Positions 1 through 10,222 of a DNA stretch of 64,000 nt are shown here, piece by piece. The position numbers were made by a program, and so were the translations under genes. Below the pieces are notes generated by a model. The model was not told the origin of the DNA, ran no database searches, and was given only the letters and a program-made list of their open reading frames with translations. The stretch is from positions 73,781,519-73,845,518 of the forward strand of contig NC_134103.1 in NCBI RefSeq assembly GCF_000715075.1, given 5' to 3'. This DNA is from Nicotiana tabacum (lineage: Eukaryota; Streptophyta; Magnoliopsida; Solanales; Solanaceae). The first letter of the stretch is position 1. Every line of letters begins with the position of its first letter.

Positions 1-1
1 T

Positions 2-658
2 GGGCTTCAGGTCACAACAATGTCTAAGTACGTAGTGAATGGTTATAAGTTTCATACAGAGGATTGCTCTAAAAATAAAAATAGCAACAACAGCGGGGTG
101 TGGGTTCAAGGTGGTGATGGCAACCAAGTTGGAGATATTGATTATTATGGTGTGGTCAAAGAAATATTACAACTAGAATATACAGGTTGGCCATATAAGA
201 AATTGATACTCTTTAGATGCAAGTGGTTTGACCCAAATCCAACAAGAGGTACAAGAGTACACAACTAATACAACATAATTGAGGTTAATCATACGAGGGT
301 GTATGATCGCTATGATCCTTTCATAATTGCACATAACGTCAGGCAAGTGTATTATGATCCTTATCCATTGCGGTGAAATAAGTCCGATTGATGGGTTGTA
401 ATAAAAACTAAGCCTGTAGGTAGGGTGGAAGTTGAGAATGTGTTAGATGTTGTATACCAAAACGATATCTCCAATGTTCACCAAATAGTGGACGATCAGT
501 TAGAAAATGATTTGAAACATTCTGAACGCATATCGGAAGAAGTTGATATAAATGAAGTAACAATTAAAGAAAATGAGGACGAAGAATCAACTGATGAAGC
601 TCAAACAAGTGAGGACGAAGAATTCTCGGACAAGGAACAATACGTCGACGAGGATTAA
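2..658 (+). pseudogene. TNP2-type CACTA transposase, C-terminal part (DUF4216 region), broken
   Basis: The reading frame enters from the left edge and encodes a DUF4216-like segment (YVVNGYKFHT near the start, then LFRCKWFDP), the domain found at the C-terminal end of plant TNP2-like transposases. A stop at 266-268 interrupts it. The same frame continues with recognisable DUF4216 residues ([14 protein letters not shown], then VYYDPYP) through further stops, then opens again from about 425 to an acidic Asp/Glu-rich tail ending at 658. An apparent start near 20 is internal to the domain and is not the real start. The catalytic part of the transposase would lie left of the window. Stops show a decayed gene. 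Confidence 0.85.
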
Positions 659-738
659 AAAGTTAGTTTTTTAAAGCACTCTCGTTTTATAGCTAGTTTC
701 TTATATGTTTCAATCTAAATGTGTATTATATTATATAG

Positions 739-2720
739 ATGGAAGGCAAGGATCAAGGTAATAATGACCCTACTAGTTCTAGGGGTCGAGAAAAGGGTAG
801 GAAGGGAAAGAGAAGGGTAGAAAATAATACTCCCTTTTGTCCACCCTTTTCAGAGATGCCTATGTCTTATCCTCCACCACACGGCTATACTGAGCTGCCA
901 CAGCATCACGAGCCGTACACCTTCATTCAGACACCGGGTCTTCCATCACAGGGCCATAGGACTATATGTCCGACATACAGTCCAGCTGCCTCACAGCCAT
1001 CTGCATCGCATCCATCTACATCACATCCACACGGATCACATCCCTACATATCACAGCCACATGGATCGCATCCATCCATGTCACAGCCATCGGTATCACA
1101 TCCACTTGGGTCATATCCAGCTATGTCGCAGTCACAGGGATCGCAACCATCTTCATCATCGACTCCATCTATTACAGGCCTTCGCCTGCGAGGCAGTAGC
1201 TCTAACCCGCCTACACCATCTTCACATGCCTCTGATACACATGCTTCGGATGGTGTTGACGAGGTAGTGCATTATGATTGATATGGCAGGATCATCATAG
1301 TCTCTGAGGGTGATGGGTAAGTGTTATTCATTATTTTTGCGTTTATTGATTTGTAACATTTTTACTAAGATATTAATGTATTTTTATTATTAAATTGCAG
1401 GTTCAGACCGGGTAATAAGACTACGAAGATAATCACCAATGCCATCAGAAAGCTTTATGATGGCCTTTATGCGACTTGGACTGATTGCCCATTCTCTCTG
1501 AAGGAGCAAATTTTCAATCAATTTAAGGTATAAATATTCTTTTAAATAGTTTAATAATTTATATTTATGATGTTTCCATCTAATATTTAACTTTTGAAAT
1601 ACAGAGCAAGTGTGTATGGGAAGATCGCTATAGTGCGGAAGTAGCTGTAAATTTTTATCATAAAGCTTGCAAGAGATTGACGGATGCTTTCTCGGATGCT
1701 AGAAAGAAGAACAAGAGGCCTGGCTGGTTACTTGAGAATTTGTGGAATGATTTACAAAGGCAATGGCTTACCGTAGAGTTCTTAGAGAGGAGCGAAAAAA
1801 GAAAGAAAGCTCGCGCATCCGAGAAGGGAGGTTCCTTGCACACTGGAGGTGCGATCAGCCTAGGGACAATAAAAAGAAGATTGGTACGTAATTGCTTAAA
1901 TTATTTTACTTTTCTAAGTATATCTATTCTGCTTATTAACTAAATTAATTTGTTTTCAGGAAAAGAAGTATGGGTGTCCAATGAGTCATGATGAGCTATT
2001 CAAGGAGACGCATATTGTGAAGAAGAAGAAAGAGGGGGATCAAGATAGGTGGGTCGAGGACCGGGCCTCGACTGCATATGTAAGCTTTCAATTTTCTTTA
2101 AGTATTATAATTTACTTTTATAAAAATTTTGAAATACTGATTTAATTTAAAATAATATAGGGTCGCTACTAAAGTCACGTGGAGGAATTCATCCGTAGTC
2201 ATCCAGCTGGTGAATCAGGTGAGCCAACCCAACCTTTGGACGAGGATGCTGAAAGAATATGGTTGGAGTCTGTTGGTGGTCCAAAATGGGGAAAGGTATA
2301 CGGGCTTCCTACTAAAAACTTCCATCGCTATAAGTATGGAATGCGAGGAATAGGGACTTCCTCGCAAGGCGAGCAACTTAATAGGGAGAGCCTCTCCGCT
2401 ATGCGGGAGACAGTGACAAAGTTCACATCCGAGCTAGAAGCGGCCAAGGAAAGAGAAAGGCTTAGAGATGCTCAATTCTTTGGCATGCAACTCAGATCAG
2501 AACTCTCCTATCTAGTGGAGCTTTTCCGTTGCCCCGATCTCATGAGTCATCTCCAGAGGGTCAACCTCCACGTAATCGTTCCTCCCGTCCTGCTTGTGAT
2601 CGTTCCTCCCGTCCTCCCCGTGATCGTTCTTCCCGTCCTCCACAAGACCGTTCTCTATATCGTCTTGTAAATGAAATTTCATCAGACGGTGATGATAATG
2701 TTGTAGAAAACACCCCTTGA
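739..2720 (+). pseudogene. Second CACTA gene, Ptta/En/Spm (Transposase_24) family, five exons, broken
   Basis: Exon limits follow GT/AG sites and reading-frame continuity: about 739-1316, 1401-1527, 1605-1883, 1960-2079 and 2161-2720. Exon 1 encodes a basic N-terminus, then a Ser/His/Pro-rich region of imperfect five-residue repeats (SHP or SQP). Exons 2-4 carry the conserved core: RPGNKTTK, then a region with WEDRY, then a Lys/Arg-rich stretch and CPMSHDELFKETH. These match the plant En/Spm transposase family thought to act as the TNPA-like DNA-binding partner of TNP2. Defects: TGA in exon 1 near 1279 (a likely CGA to TGA change), TAA at the start of exon 5, and a frameshift near 2520 before an Arg/Ser/Pro-rich C-terminus ending at 2720. 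Confidence 0.85.
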
Positions 2721-2851
2721 CTTTTATATACTTTGAACTAGACAAATAGAACCAGTTTTGAACTAGTTGTAATTAGTTTTAACTTGGTTTTGGATTTTTA
2801 TGTTCAATTGAACTTTAATTTATTAGTTTTAAAGTATTTATTGAATGTTTT

Positions 2852-2996
<145 letters not shown>

Positions 2997-3062
2997 TTAG
3001 GTGTATTGGTATGCTGGCAGGTGGTGTAGCTGCCAAAACATGTATTTTATGCCAAAATTAAA

Positions 3063-3560
3063 CCCAAAAAAACCGACCAAAGTTGGTCGGTTTTTAATTA
3101 AAAAAAATAAATTATTCCAAAATACCGACCAAAGTTGGTCGGTTAATGAACATTGAATTCCCAGAATTCAACATTACCGACCAACTTTGGTCGGTATTTT
3201 GCCTGCACTGTTGAGATTACCGACCATAGTTGGTCGGTAATATTTAATTTTAATTATTTTAAAAAAATATATATTTTCAATTAACGACCAAAGTTGGTCG
3301 GTTTTTTAAATTTTAATAATTAATAAAAAAACATAATTTAGTTAAACCGACCAACTTTGGTCGGTAAAATTAAATTAATAAAATATGTTTCCGACCAAAG
3401 TTGGTCGGTAAGTACTTAAACTTGTCAGATTGTCGTTTTAAGCTACCGACCAACATTGGTCGGTAAGCCATTCCGACCATCAAAATACTGTCCACACCCT
3501 AATGGTCGCGTTTTGGTCGGTAATTGGCCATAATCGACCAACTTTGATCGATTTTTTGGG
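3063..3560. repeat. CACTA subterminal palindromic repeats
   Basis: About ten copies of the word ACCGACCAAAGTTGGTCGGT or its complement are spread over 500 bp, each an inverted repeat of ACCGACCAA around a 2-bp centre. Copies lie on both strands and become more degenerate near the end (for example ATCGACCAACTTTGATCGAT). In En/Spm elements such subterminal motifs bind the TNPA-like protein; the role here is inferred from position. Confidence 0.92.
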
Positions 3561-3587
3561 TCGGTTTTTAGCGAATTTCTAGTAGTG

Positions 3588-4379
3588 ATATAATGCTCGA
3601 GAAGTAGGCTTTGGAACTACCAACTATACGTATGGTCATGTGGCAGATACATTAGTGGTTGTTGATTAATCTTTCTTTCTGTTGTTAAGCTGAGATAAAT
3701 GAAGTATCAAATATATGTTTAATTAAACTAGGACTAATGATATTTTCAAATAAATTTACTACTTTGAGACTTGTATTTCTTTACAAATTCTCGTTGTATA
3801 TGACTTTTGAGAATTCCTTTTTGTCTAGACTTTTTGTTGCTTATGAAGGGTGGACGTACCCTCTGATCTCAGCTATCACCACAAAAAGAATCTGCATAAG
3901 TACAGTTTAGATCATGGGCATCATTTGACAATTTTGAATTTCTGAATTTTGTGGGCATGGATCAAACTATTTTGTATAACTTTGCTTAGTCATGTTGTCT
4001 CTTTGCTTTCTTAATTGTATTTGGCAATCTTTATTGTTGTCACCCCTTTTACAGTTTACTATCATCATTAAATTATGACATTGTCAAACTGATTTTGTGG
4101 TTTTTTCCTTAATTACAAGGACACGACTCTTAAACAAATCATAAATATGGCACCGATCGAGGAGTTTGAAGGCACTTAATTTTTTTTGGCCATATGTATG
4201 TATGTACATTGACAATGACAATGATGTAGTTCGTAGTGTATATTTGATTGACTTATTAGTAATAAAAGTAAGTATTCGGCTCGGGAAATATTGTTGTGTT
4301 TGTTGGGTGGATGCTTTTAATATTGGTACGCAATTGATACAAATATACTTGTATATTAATACTAGGTCACCCCTAGAAA
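3588..4379. other. Intergenic DNA, no feature recognised
   Basis: AT-rich single-copy-looking sequence between the CACTA end and the next small element. No coding frame with codon-like content and no repeat structure was seen on either strand. Confidence 0.6.
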
Positions 4380-4819
4380 CCTATTAGAAATTTGGCCATT
4401 GTATTTATTGAAAGAATACGATTTAGTGGCGACTTAATTTTGTCACAAAAACAGTTTGCATTCATGGCAACTACAGTCGCCACAATCCTCAAGCTAGTGT
4501 GGCGATTAGAGTTGTCACTGAAGGTACAATTGCTTTTGTGGCGAGAATAGTCGCCACTAAAAGTCACTATTTAGTGGCGACCTTCTTAAATTCTTTTTTG
4601 TGGATCATTCTTCTGTGGTGAGTTTGTTCCTCATTTGTGGCGACTTTTGTCGCTACTAAATATAGATTTTGTGGCGACTGGAAGGAGTCGTCACAAATGA
4701 CATTCAGTAACACTTGCACTGGCAGGAACCATAAGATCGCTGGTAAAAACATTTAGCAGCGACTTTCTAGCTTTTTGTAGCGATTTAGGTCGCCACAATA
4801 GGTCCGAATTCTTGTAGTG
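4380..4819. mobile_element. Small CACTA-like non-autonomous element with GTGGCGAC repeats
   Basis: The right end reads GAATTCTTGTAGTG (4806-4819), whose complement CACTACAAGAATTC is a CACTA-type terminus. Inside are many alternating copies of GTGGCGAC and its complement GTCGCCAC (for example 4426-4433 and 4476-4483), a typical subterminal repeat pattern. The left terminus is degenerate: CTATTAGAAATTTGGCC near 4381 resembles the right end only in part, and no 3-bp target duplication is convincing. There is no coding capacity. Confidence 0.6.
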
Positions 4820-4822
4820 ATA

Positions 4823-5007
4823 ACTTTATTCTTTTAACCATTTTACCACCTGTAGGTAAAACTGTCTTTTCGTATTAATTTTAATAGAGTAGTGGCTATT
4901 TTTGCTCAGCATTAAAAATGTTGGATAAAAACTAAATACCAAATTAAAAAGTAGCTACCTCGAGCTATTTCTACTGCTAATGGACCTGTATCCCAAAGGG
5001 ATCTTTA
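4823..5007. other. Intergenic DNA, nothing recognised
   Basis: Short AT-rich spacer between two small transposons; no feature seen. Confidence 0.5.
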
Positions 5008-5161
5008 CACAAATAGCCGGTCGAACTCATTGCTTGTTTTTTCTAGCCAGTATACAAAGATGATTATACATCAATATATACATATTATATATGAATTATA
5101 TATATATTATACATCTACCAGCTATTTTAGCTTTAAGCGCTTGGGCAGGCAGCTATTTATG
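5008..5161. mobile_element. Tourist-like (PIF/Harbinger) MITE
   Basis: A 154-bp AT-rich element with terminal inverted repeats CACAAATAGCCG (left) and CATAAATAGCTG (complement of right end), 10 of 12 matching. It is flanked by TTA at 5005-5007 and 5162-5164, the 3-bp target duplication expected of Harbinger/Tourist elements. It is non-coding. The superfamily call rests on the TSD only. Confidence 0.72.
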
Positions 5162-5513
5162 TTAATTTTTCTATCCCGAAATTCTCCAGAAATTTGCAGA
5201 AATACGATACTTTTTTGGCTGCTCTTTAACTTTTGACCCTCGCTTGCCCTATGGGCAAAATTTTAAGGTCAAAAGTTAAAAGTGTTATCCATGGGACAAG
5301 CAAGGGGCAACACTTGTTAAACTTGAAGTTCAGCCGTGAGACAAGGGGAATCAAAATCTCATGACCATCTACTTTGAGAGGTACTTATGTATTTTACCCC
5401 GAATTCACGATCTTGACAAATGTGATATAAAAAATGAAAATTTTCTACACAAAGTAGCAATATAGATTACAAAAATAATCTCACTGTACAGAGAAGAAAA
5501 AAATTAAGTCATG
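5162..5513. other. Intergenic DNA, nothing recognised
   Basis: No gene or repeat was recognised. A ~30-bp inverted pair lies around 5234-5290 (AACTTTTGACC.. / ..GGTCAAAAGTT with GGGCAA words), a possible hairpin of unknown meaning. Confidence 0.4.
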
Positions 5514-5740
5514 CTTTAAAGATGTTTGATAGATATACCTATGCATGCCCTCAAATTAACTAGACAGAAAAGAATTTCACTAACGAAAAAGTTTGCTATG
5601 ATCTAAAAATGCGAAAAACCACTTCTTTTAATCATGTAGTCTTTTTGTTTTTTGGTTAGTCTCCCTACTTTTTGGTTTTTATTTTTCAGGAGCATGCGAC
5701 ATACCTACTACTATAAGGTATAGTATATAATAATATATAA
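5514..5740 (+). repeat. Direct repeat copy 1 flanking the NHL gene
   Basis: This ~225-bp stretch is repeated in the same orientation at 7367-7590. Shared landmarks in order: CTTTAAAGATGTT, CTATGCATGCCCTCAAA, CTCACTAACGAAAAAGTTTG or its near-copy, CACTTCTTTTAATCATGTAG, and GGAGCATGCGACATAC. The copies differ by small indels and substitutions. They bracket the minus-strand gene at 6080-6685 and suggest an old tandem duplication of this locus. Confidence 0.9.
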
Positions 5741-5811
5741 AGAATTAATCAAGGGGTCTAGCTCAAAAATAGCTTATATAAATGAAATTCCAAACCATTA
5801 CATATATCACA

Positions 5812-5933
5812 TATATGGAGGGAGAGAGCCGAGGGTCTATCGGAAACAGTCTCTACCCAGGATAGGAGTAAGGTCTGCGTACACACTACTCTCCCTACAC
5901 CCCACTAATAAAAATATAGTGGGTTGTTGTTGT
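5812..5933 (+). mobile_element. TS-type SINE, 5'-truncated, with 12-bp target duplication
   Basis: The body carries the well-known TS-family 3' region (GAGCCGAGGGTCTATCGG, then GTAAGGTCTGCGTACACAC and CCCCACT) and ends in a GTT repeat. The tRNA-like 5' part is missing. The 12-mer ACATATATCACA occurs directly before (5800-5811) and directly after (5934-5945), a perfect target duplication as made by target-primed reverse transcription. TS elements are known from tobacco and other Solanaceae, which supports the taxonomic guess. Confidence 0.88.
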
Positions 5934-6079
5934 ACATATATCACACATTCAAATGAAAATTTTCAATGAAAACGATAAAAGGGATTACAAAAACTCATCA
6001 CAAAAGTTCATGAATAGAAAAAATAACAAACAAATGACATGCACCATACACAAAAAAAAAAGAAAAAAAAAAAGAAAAC

Positions 6080-6685
6080 TTATAAGTCCAAGTGACACGT
6101 GGTGGTCTGAGAACTCTTCGTTGAAGAAACAGGCACCATAGGTTTACACAAAAGCTTCAGCTTCCGATGACTGGATTTCCAAATTCCAACCTTAAACCTT
6201 ATCTTAGCCCTAACTTTGATCTCCATTTCCACAGCTCCGGCCGTCCTCTCCGTCTTCAGATCACGAGCAACATCACCGTACAACGCCACGTCTTTCGCCG
6301 GAAGGAAAAGATCCAAATAAGTCACGTTACGACGAGGCTGAAAGAATGGTTCCACATTGTTAAAAGCAATTTGTTGAGAGTTGTAAAACAGTTTCACTTC
6401 AAAACTGTCGTAATATATAGACACCCTACTATTGGTATTGAAAGCTTTTAACGTGAAGTTGAAATTTCCATACAAATGGTCATTTTTGGTCATGTTGTAG
6501 CCATGCAATGAAGCATTTTCAATTGAGTAAATTGGTTTTCGTGGCTTCACTGCTAACCAAATGACAAGTATTGTTATGCCAACGATAACGATTAGGGTTA
6601 AGAGTATAAGGGCTATGCATTTCACGGGGCTTAGCCGCCGTGGCTTGGCGCCGTTTTGTGGCGGTGGTGCGGTCATAACGGGCAT
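6080..6685 (-). CDS. NDR1/HIN1-like (NHL) protein, LEA_2 domain, single exon
   Basis: An intact 201-codon single-exon frame with typical NHL layout: a short Pro/Arg-containing cytosolic N-terminus (1-22), one transmembrane helix (about 23-47, ILLTLIVIVGITILVIWL), then an LEA_2 (LEA14-like) domain. The family signature NPNxRxGIYYD appears as NTNSRVSIYYD at 83-93. Several N-glycosylation sequons (NMT 64, NFT 76, NVT in the middle) fit an apoplastic or membrane-facing domain. Length is near the family norm of 200-230. Family members (NDR1, HIN1, NHL3) are plasma-membrane proteins tied to pathogen response and some abiotic stress; the exact member cannot be named. The start is the first Met, followed by the usual basic-hydrophobic transition. 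It is the only convincing host gene in the window. Confidence 0.93.
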   Translation of the reverse strand: MPVMTAPPPQNGAKPRRLSPVKCIALILLTLIVIVGITILVIWLAVKPRKPIYSIENASLHGYNMTKNDHLYGNFNFTLKAFNTNSRVSIYYDSFEVKLFYNSQQIAFNNVEPFFQPRRNVTYLDLFLPAKDVALYGDVARDLKTERTAGAVEMEIKVRAKIRFKVGIWKSSHRKLKLLCKPMVPVSSTKSSQTTTCHLDL

Positions 6686-6830
6686 TTTGACGGTGGAGAT
6701 TGTGGAATGAAGAAGTTGCTATAATTGATCAAAATTCTGATCAATGTAACTAATTATATACGAAAGAAAAACTAGAGAATGTTCATATGGAGAAGCTACT
6801 GTACTTTTTCTAATTTCAAAGTTCTTGTTC

Positions 6831-6840
6831 CATTATATAG
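6831..6840 (-). promoter_or_regulatory. Probable TATA box of the NHL gene
   Basis: On the minus strand this reads CTATATAATG, about 145 bases before the start codon. That would give a 5' leader of roughly 110-120 nt, normal for a plant gene. No competing TATA lies closer. Confidence 0.6.
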
Positions 6841-6903
6841 GGAAAAGAAGATAAAGGTTAAAGGTGACAGCGATATCTTTTTTTTCTTTAAGCTTTTGGT
6901 TCC

Positions 6904-6909
6904 TTGACT
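6904..6909 (+). promoter_or_regulatory. W-box core (TTGACT) upstream of the NHL gene
   Basis: TTGACT matches the WRKY-binding W-box (TTGACC/T) and lies about 65 bases upstream of the probable TATA box. NHL genes are often WRKY-responsive, but a single hexamer is weak evidence. Confidence 0.35.
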
Positions 6910-6937
6910 GTAACTCAAGAGATCTCAGAGTTGCCAA

Positions 6938-7111
6938 CAGAGGCTCAGCTAGAGCACGACCTATGGATTCGGCCGAATCCAATAGCTTTTGTACGGTGTA
7001 TTTGTCTTAAGAAATTTATCGAATATATACAATTTATTAGTTTAGAACCCAGTAACTTAAACAGATTAGATTTTCCGAAACCATAAACTTTAAATCTTAA
7101 CACCGCCTTTG
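6938..7111. mobile_element. hAT-like MITE in the NHL promoter region
   Basis: A 174-bp non-coding element begins CAGAGGC and its complemented right end begins CAAAGGC. The flanks GTTGCCAA (6930-6937) and ATGGCCAA (7112-7119) agree at 6 of 8 positions, fitting an aged hAT 8-bp duplication. The phrases GAACCCAGTAACTTAAAC and CCATAAACTTTAAATC resemble a common Solanaceae MITE family (recalled, not searched). Confidence 0.65.
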
Positions 7112-7366
7112 ATGGCCAACTCCAATTATCCAATGAATATGTGTCGTTCTTTTACTTTTTTCTGTAATAACTTTTGTTATCCTATTGAAGCATATATTTT
7201 TCATTGTTAACTCATAAAGACACACAGCGTGTTTATTGCATGAATATTCTTATCTTGCATGAAGAAAAAAGACAAGGAAAAGGTGCGTATAACTATATCT
7301 TGTTGATATATATATATTTCATGCTTAGTTAACAAGTTATTCGAAAACCATCTCTCTAAAGTTATT
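7112..7366. other. Upstream flank of the NHL locus, nothing recognised
   Basis: AT-rich non-coding DNA between the MITE and direct repeat copy 2. Confidence 0.45.
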
Positions 7367-7590
7367 CTTTAAAGATGTTACTAATTTGATAGATATGCCT
7401 ATGCATGCCCTCAAACAAGACAGAAAATAATCTCACTAACGAAAAAGTTTGCTATGATCTAAAAATGGGAAAACCCACTTCTTTTAATCATGTAGTCATT
7501 TTTTGTTTGGTTAGTCTCCCCACTTTTGGTTTTTGGTTTTTATGTTTCAGGAGCATGCGACATACGTACTATAATATATAGTATTATATA
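7367..7590 (+). repeat. Direct repeat copy 2 flanking the NHL gene
   Basis: Second copy of the segment at 5514-5740, same orientation, separated by about 1.85 kb. A solo LTR begins 12 bp after it, so any further duplicated sequence on this side has been displaced or lost. Confidence 0.9.
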
Positions 7591-7605
7591 ATTGACGAGT
7601 GTTGT

Positions 7606-7624
7606 AACGACCCGCCCGGTCGTT
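7606..7624 (+). promoter_or_regulatory. Inverted repeat at LTR start
   Basis: AACGACC (7606-7612) and GGTCGTT (7618-7624) form a perfect 7-bp inverted repeat three bases inside the LTR. The LTRs P and, with changes, O, T and D have the same structure. A role in integrase recognition or RNA folding is possible but untested. Confidence 0.7.
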
Positions 7625-8287
7625 TTGAGAATTAGAGTCCCGATCCCCTATTATCTGCTTTTCCCATATTTGTTTCTGCTTTTGGGATTTGCCGGAGTGC
7701 TTGGTTATGGAATTCGGGGAGTTTTGGGACATTTAGTCCCTAGTTGTTAGTTTAAGCCTTAGAGATTGGACCGTAGTCGGAACTGTATGAAGACGGATCC
7801 GGAATGGAATTCCGTCAACTCCGTTAGCTCCGTTGAGTGATTTTGAGCTTAAGAGTATGTCCGGAATGTATTTCGGAGGTCTGTAGTAGATTTAGACTTG
7901 AATTGGCGAAAGTTAGATTTTCGGCGATTTAGGCCGATAGTGGAATTTTTGATATCGAGCTCGGAATGGATTTTCGGAAGTGACTGTAGGTTCGTAGTGT
8001 CATTTGTGACATGTGTGTAAAATTTGAGGTCATTCGGACTAGATTTGATGTGTTTCGGCGTCGTTTGTAGAAATTGGAAAAATTCTAAATTCTTAGGCTT
8101 GAATCCGTGCTTAATTCATGATTTTGGTATTGTTCTATGTGGTTTGAAGGCTCGACTAAGTTCGTATGGTGTTATAGGATTAGTTGGTAGGTTTGGTTGA
8201 GGTCCCGGGGGCCTCGGGTGTGTTTCAGGTGCTTAACAGGTGGAAACTTGGACTTAGAGGAATTTTTGAGTTGCTCGTTCTGGTGTT

Positions 8288-8608
8288 TTCGCACCTGCGG
8301 TGGGGAGTTCGCAGGTGCGTCCTTGCAGAAGCGAGGCTGGGATCGTAGGTGCGCTTTTAGGCCGGGGAGTCAGTGGTCGCAGATGCGACGAATGAGCCAC
8401 AAGAGCGGAGCCGCATATGCGGAAGGGCAGTCGCAGATGCGGAGGTGAGAAGGACCCAAGGTTCCGCAGAAGCAGACGATTGAGCGCAGAAGCGCATCCG
8501 CAGGTGCGAACTCAAGCGCTCAGGTGCGGACCCATCCCAAGTAAGTGGACTTCACACCTGCGATGGGTTATCCGCAGGTGCGTGACCGCAGGTGCGGTCC
8601 TAGGTAGA
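8288..8608 (+). repeat. GC-rich palindrome array (CGCANNTGCG type) in L1
   Basis: More than a dozen copies of CGCAGGTGCG, CGCAGATGCG, CGCATATGCG, CGCACCTGCG or CGCAGAAGCG at intervals of about 20-35 bp, in an AT-rich LTR. Similar arrays are found in LTRs O, R and T. Confidence 0.85.
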
Positions 8609-9475
8609 TGCGGAAATCGCTGGGCAGAAAAGGGGATTTCTAGGGTTTGAATTTTCGTAACACAAAATTCGATTTAAAGCTCGGTGGGAGATGATTTCTC
8701 GAGGAATTTTGAAGGAGAACTATTGGGTAACTAATTCTAACTCTATTTTAATCATAATACATTAATCTATTATTATTTTCCTCGTCTAATTAAGGAAATT
8801 GAGGGTAGAAGTTTGGAAATAGGGAAAAATGTTCCCCAATTGAAAATCTGAAATTTGAATGGGAATTTGACGTCGGATTTAGATGATTTTTGTTCGAGTG
8901 AAATCATGAATGAATGGGTGTTCATAATTTATATGGTTTACCCGATTCTTAGACGTGGGCCCGGGGAGACTTTTTGGGCGTTTCCCCTAATTTCACGCTT
9001 TAGTTTCGAATTAATTAGTTAAATTAGTTACTTGTAGATATATTTACATTATGCAATTAATTTGAATAGATTCGGGCCATTTGGAGTCGGATACTCATGG
9101 CAAGAACGTGATATCAAGTTGATTTGAGCGGTCGAGGTAAGTGGCTTGTCTAACCTTGTGTTGGGGACTTTTCCCTTAAGATGTTTGATATTAATTGATG
9201 TGTGGGCGTCGTGTACGTGAGGTGACGAGTACGTACATGGGCTGTTATTGCAAAAATCCCATTTTTTCCTTTTTAAATCATAAACTGTTTTCCCTTATTA
9301 AATTGCACTAATACGTTTAATTATAGCTTAGATTAGAGGAGCATGCTTACGTGTTTTAACTGCCTATTTGACATTCTGTGCGCCATGCTTAGTTAAGTCC
9401 CTACTTTCCTTATATGTGTTCAGTATAAACTGTATAACTCGATGCCATACCTGCCATTTCATCTTGCGTTGCATA

Positions 9476-9615
9476 TTTAAATTGGGACTACAGACGTATT
9501 TCAGGAGATTCCCCTGTCTTGTATATTTATTTTGGGACTACGGATGTATTCCGGGAGATCTGCCTGTACTGCATATTCATTTGGAACTACGAGATGGTAT
9601 CCCAGGAGATTTCCC
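9476..9615 (+). repeat. Imperfect ~60-bp tandem repeat in L1
   Basis: Three units each containing GGACTACxGAxGTATTxCxGGAGAT-like text followed by CCTGTNNTGNATATT-like text, seen by eye; typical internal minisatellite of a long LTR. Confidence 0.75.
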
Positions 9616-10157
9616 ATTGTGTTTACCTTGTTCTGAGCCGAGGGCTCCCTTAACTGTTAAATTTTCAAGAATTTCTTTAACTGTGTTACCGTAAATTTTA
9701 CTTATATCTTCTACGGTTTAATTTATTATATTTACTCCGGTAGGGCCTTGACCTGACCTCGTCACTACTCGACCAAGGTTAGGCTTGACACTTACTGAAT
9801 ACCATTGTGGTGTACTCATGCCCTTTCCTGTACATGTTTTCGTGTGCAAATCCAGGTGCGAGCTATCAGCCTCGGGGTTAGTGCGTGATGCTAATTTTAG
9901 GAGACTTCAAGGTACTACTGCTTGCGTCCGCAGATCTTCGGAGTCCCCTTCTACTCTCTCGCCTAGAGACTTTCTTTATTATCTTCAGACTTTTGTATAG
10001 AGCTACATAGATTATAGCAGCTTGTGACTTAGTGATATTTCGGGTCTTGAAAAATTATTTTGTATATGTCGAGCGGTACTACTCTTGGCTATTCACAATA
10101 TGCTGTTGATCTTTAAAAATGTTGTGTTTTCTTTATATTTTTCGTAATATTAGGCTT

Positions 10158-10178
10158 ACCTAGTCGTAAAGACTAGGT
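10158..10178 (+). promoter_or_regulatory. 3' LTR stem-loop in L1
   Basis: ACCTAGTC (10158-10165), loop GTAAA, GACTAGGT (10171-10178): perfect 8-bp stem. It is preceded by GGCTT and followed by GCCATCA, 42 bases before the LTR end. Equivalent stems with different but matching arms occur in LTRs T, Q, O, R and S. Confidence 0.8.
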
Positions 10179-10222
10179 GCCATCATGACACCTTACGAAG
10201 GGTTAATTTGGGTCGTGACGAG

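Larger units (their letters stand above)
7603..10220 (+). mobile_element. Solo LTR L1, TGTAACGACCC family
   Basis: The 2618-bp unit starts TGTAACGACCC and ends GGGTCGTGACG (last base changed from A). Both termini recur on every other LTR of this family in the window. AGTGT precedes it (7598-7602) and follows it (10221-10225), the 5-bp target duplication of an LTR element. There is no primer site after the end and no second LTR, so it is a solo LTR made by recombination between two LTRs. It holds a GC-rich palindrome array, a ~60-bp tandem repeat and the 3' stem-loop annotated separately. Small frames inside are not genes. Confidence 0.9.

Noticed and set aside
3063..3560. Palindromic GGTCGGT words as operators of a host gene
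   Set aside because: Their position beside the CACTA terminus identifies them as subterminal repeats of the transposon.
4166..4387. 73-codon frame on the plus strand
   Set aside because: No motif, AT-rich, partly overlaps the small CACTA-like element; no support as a gene.
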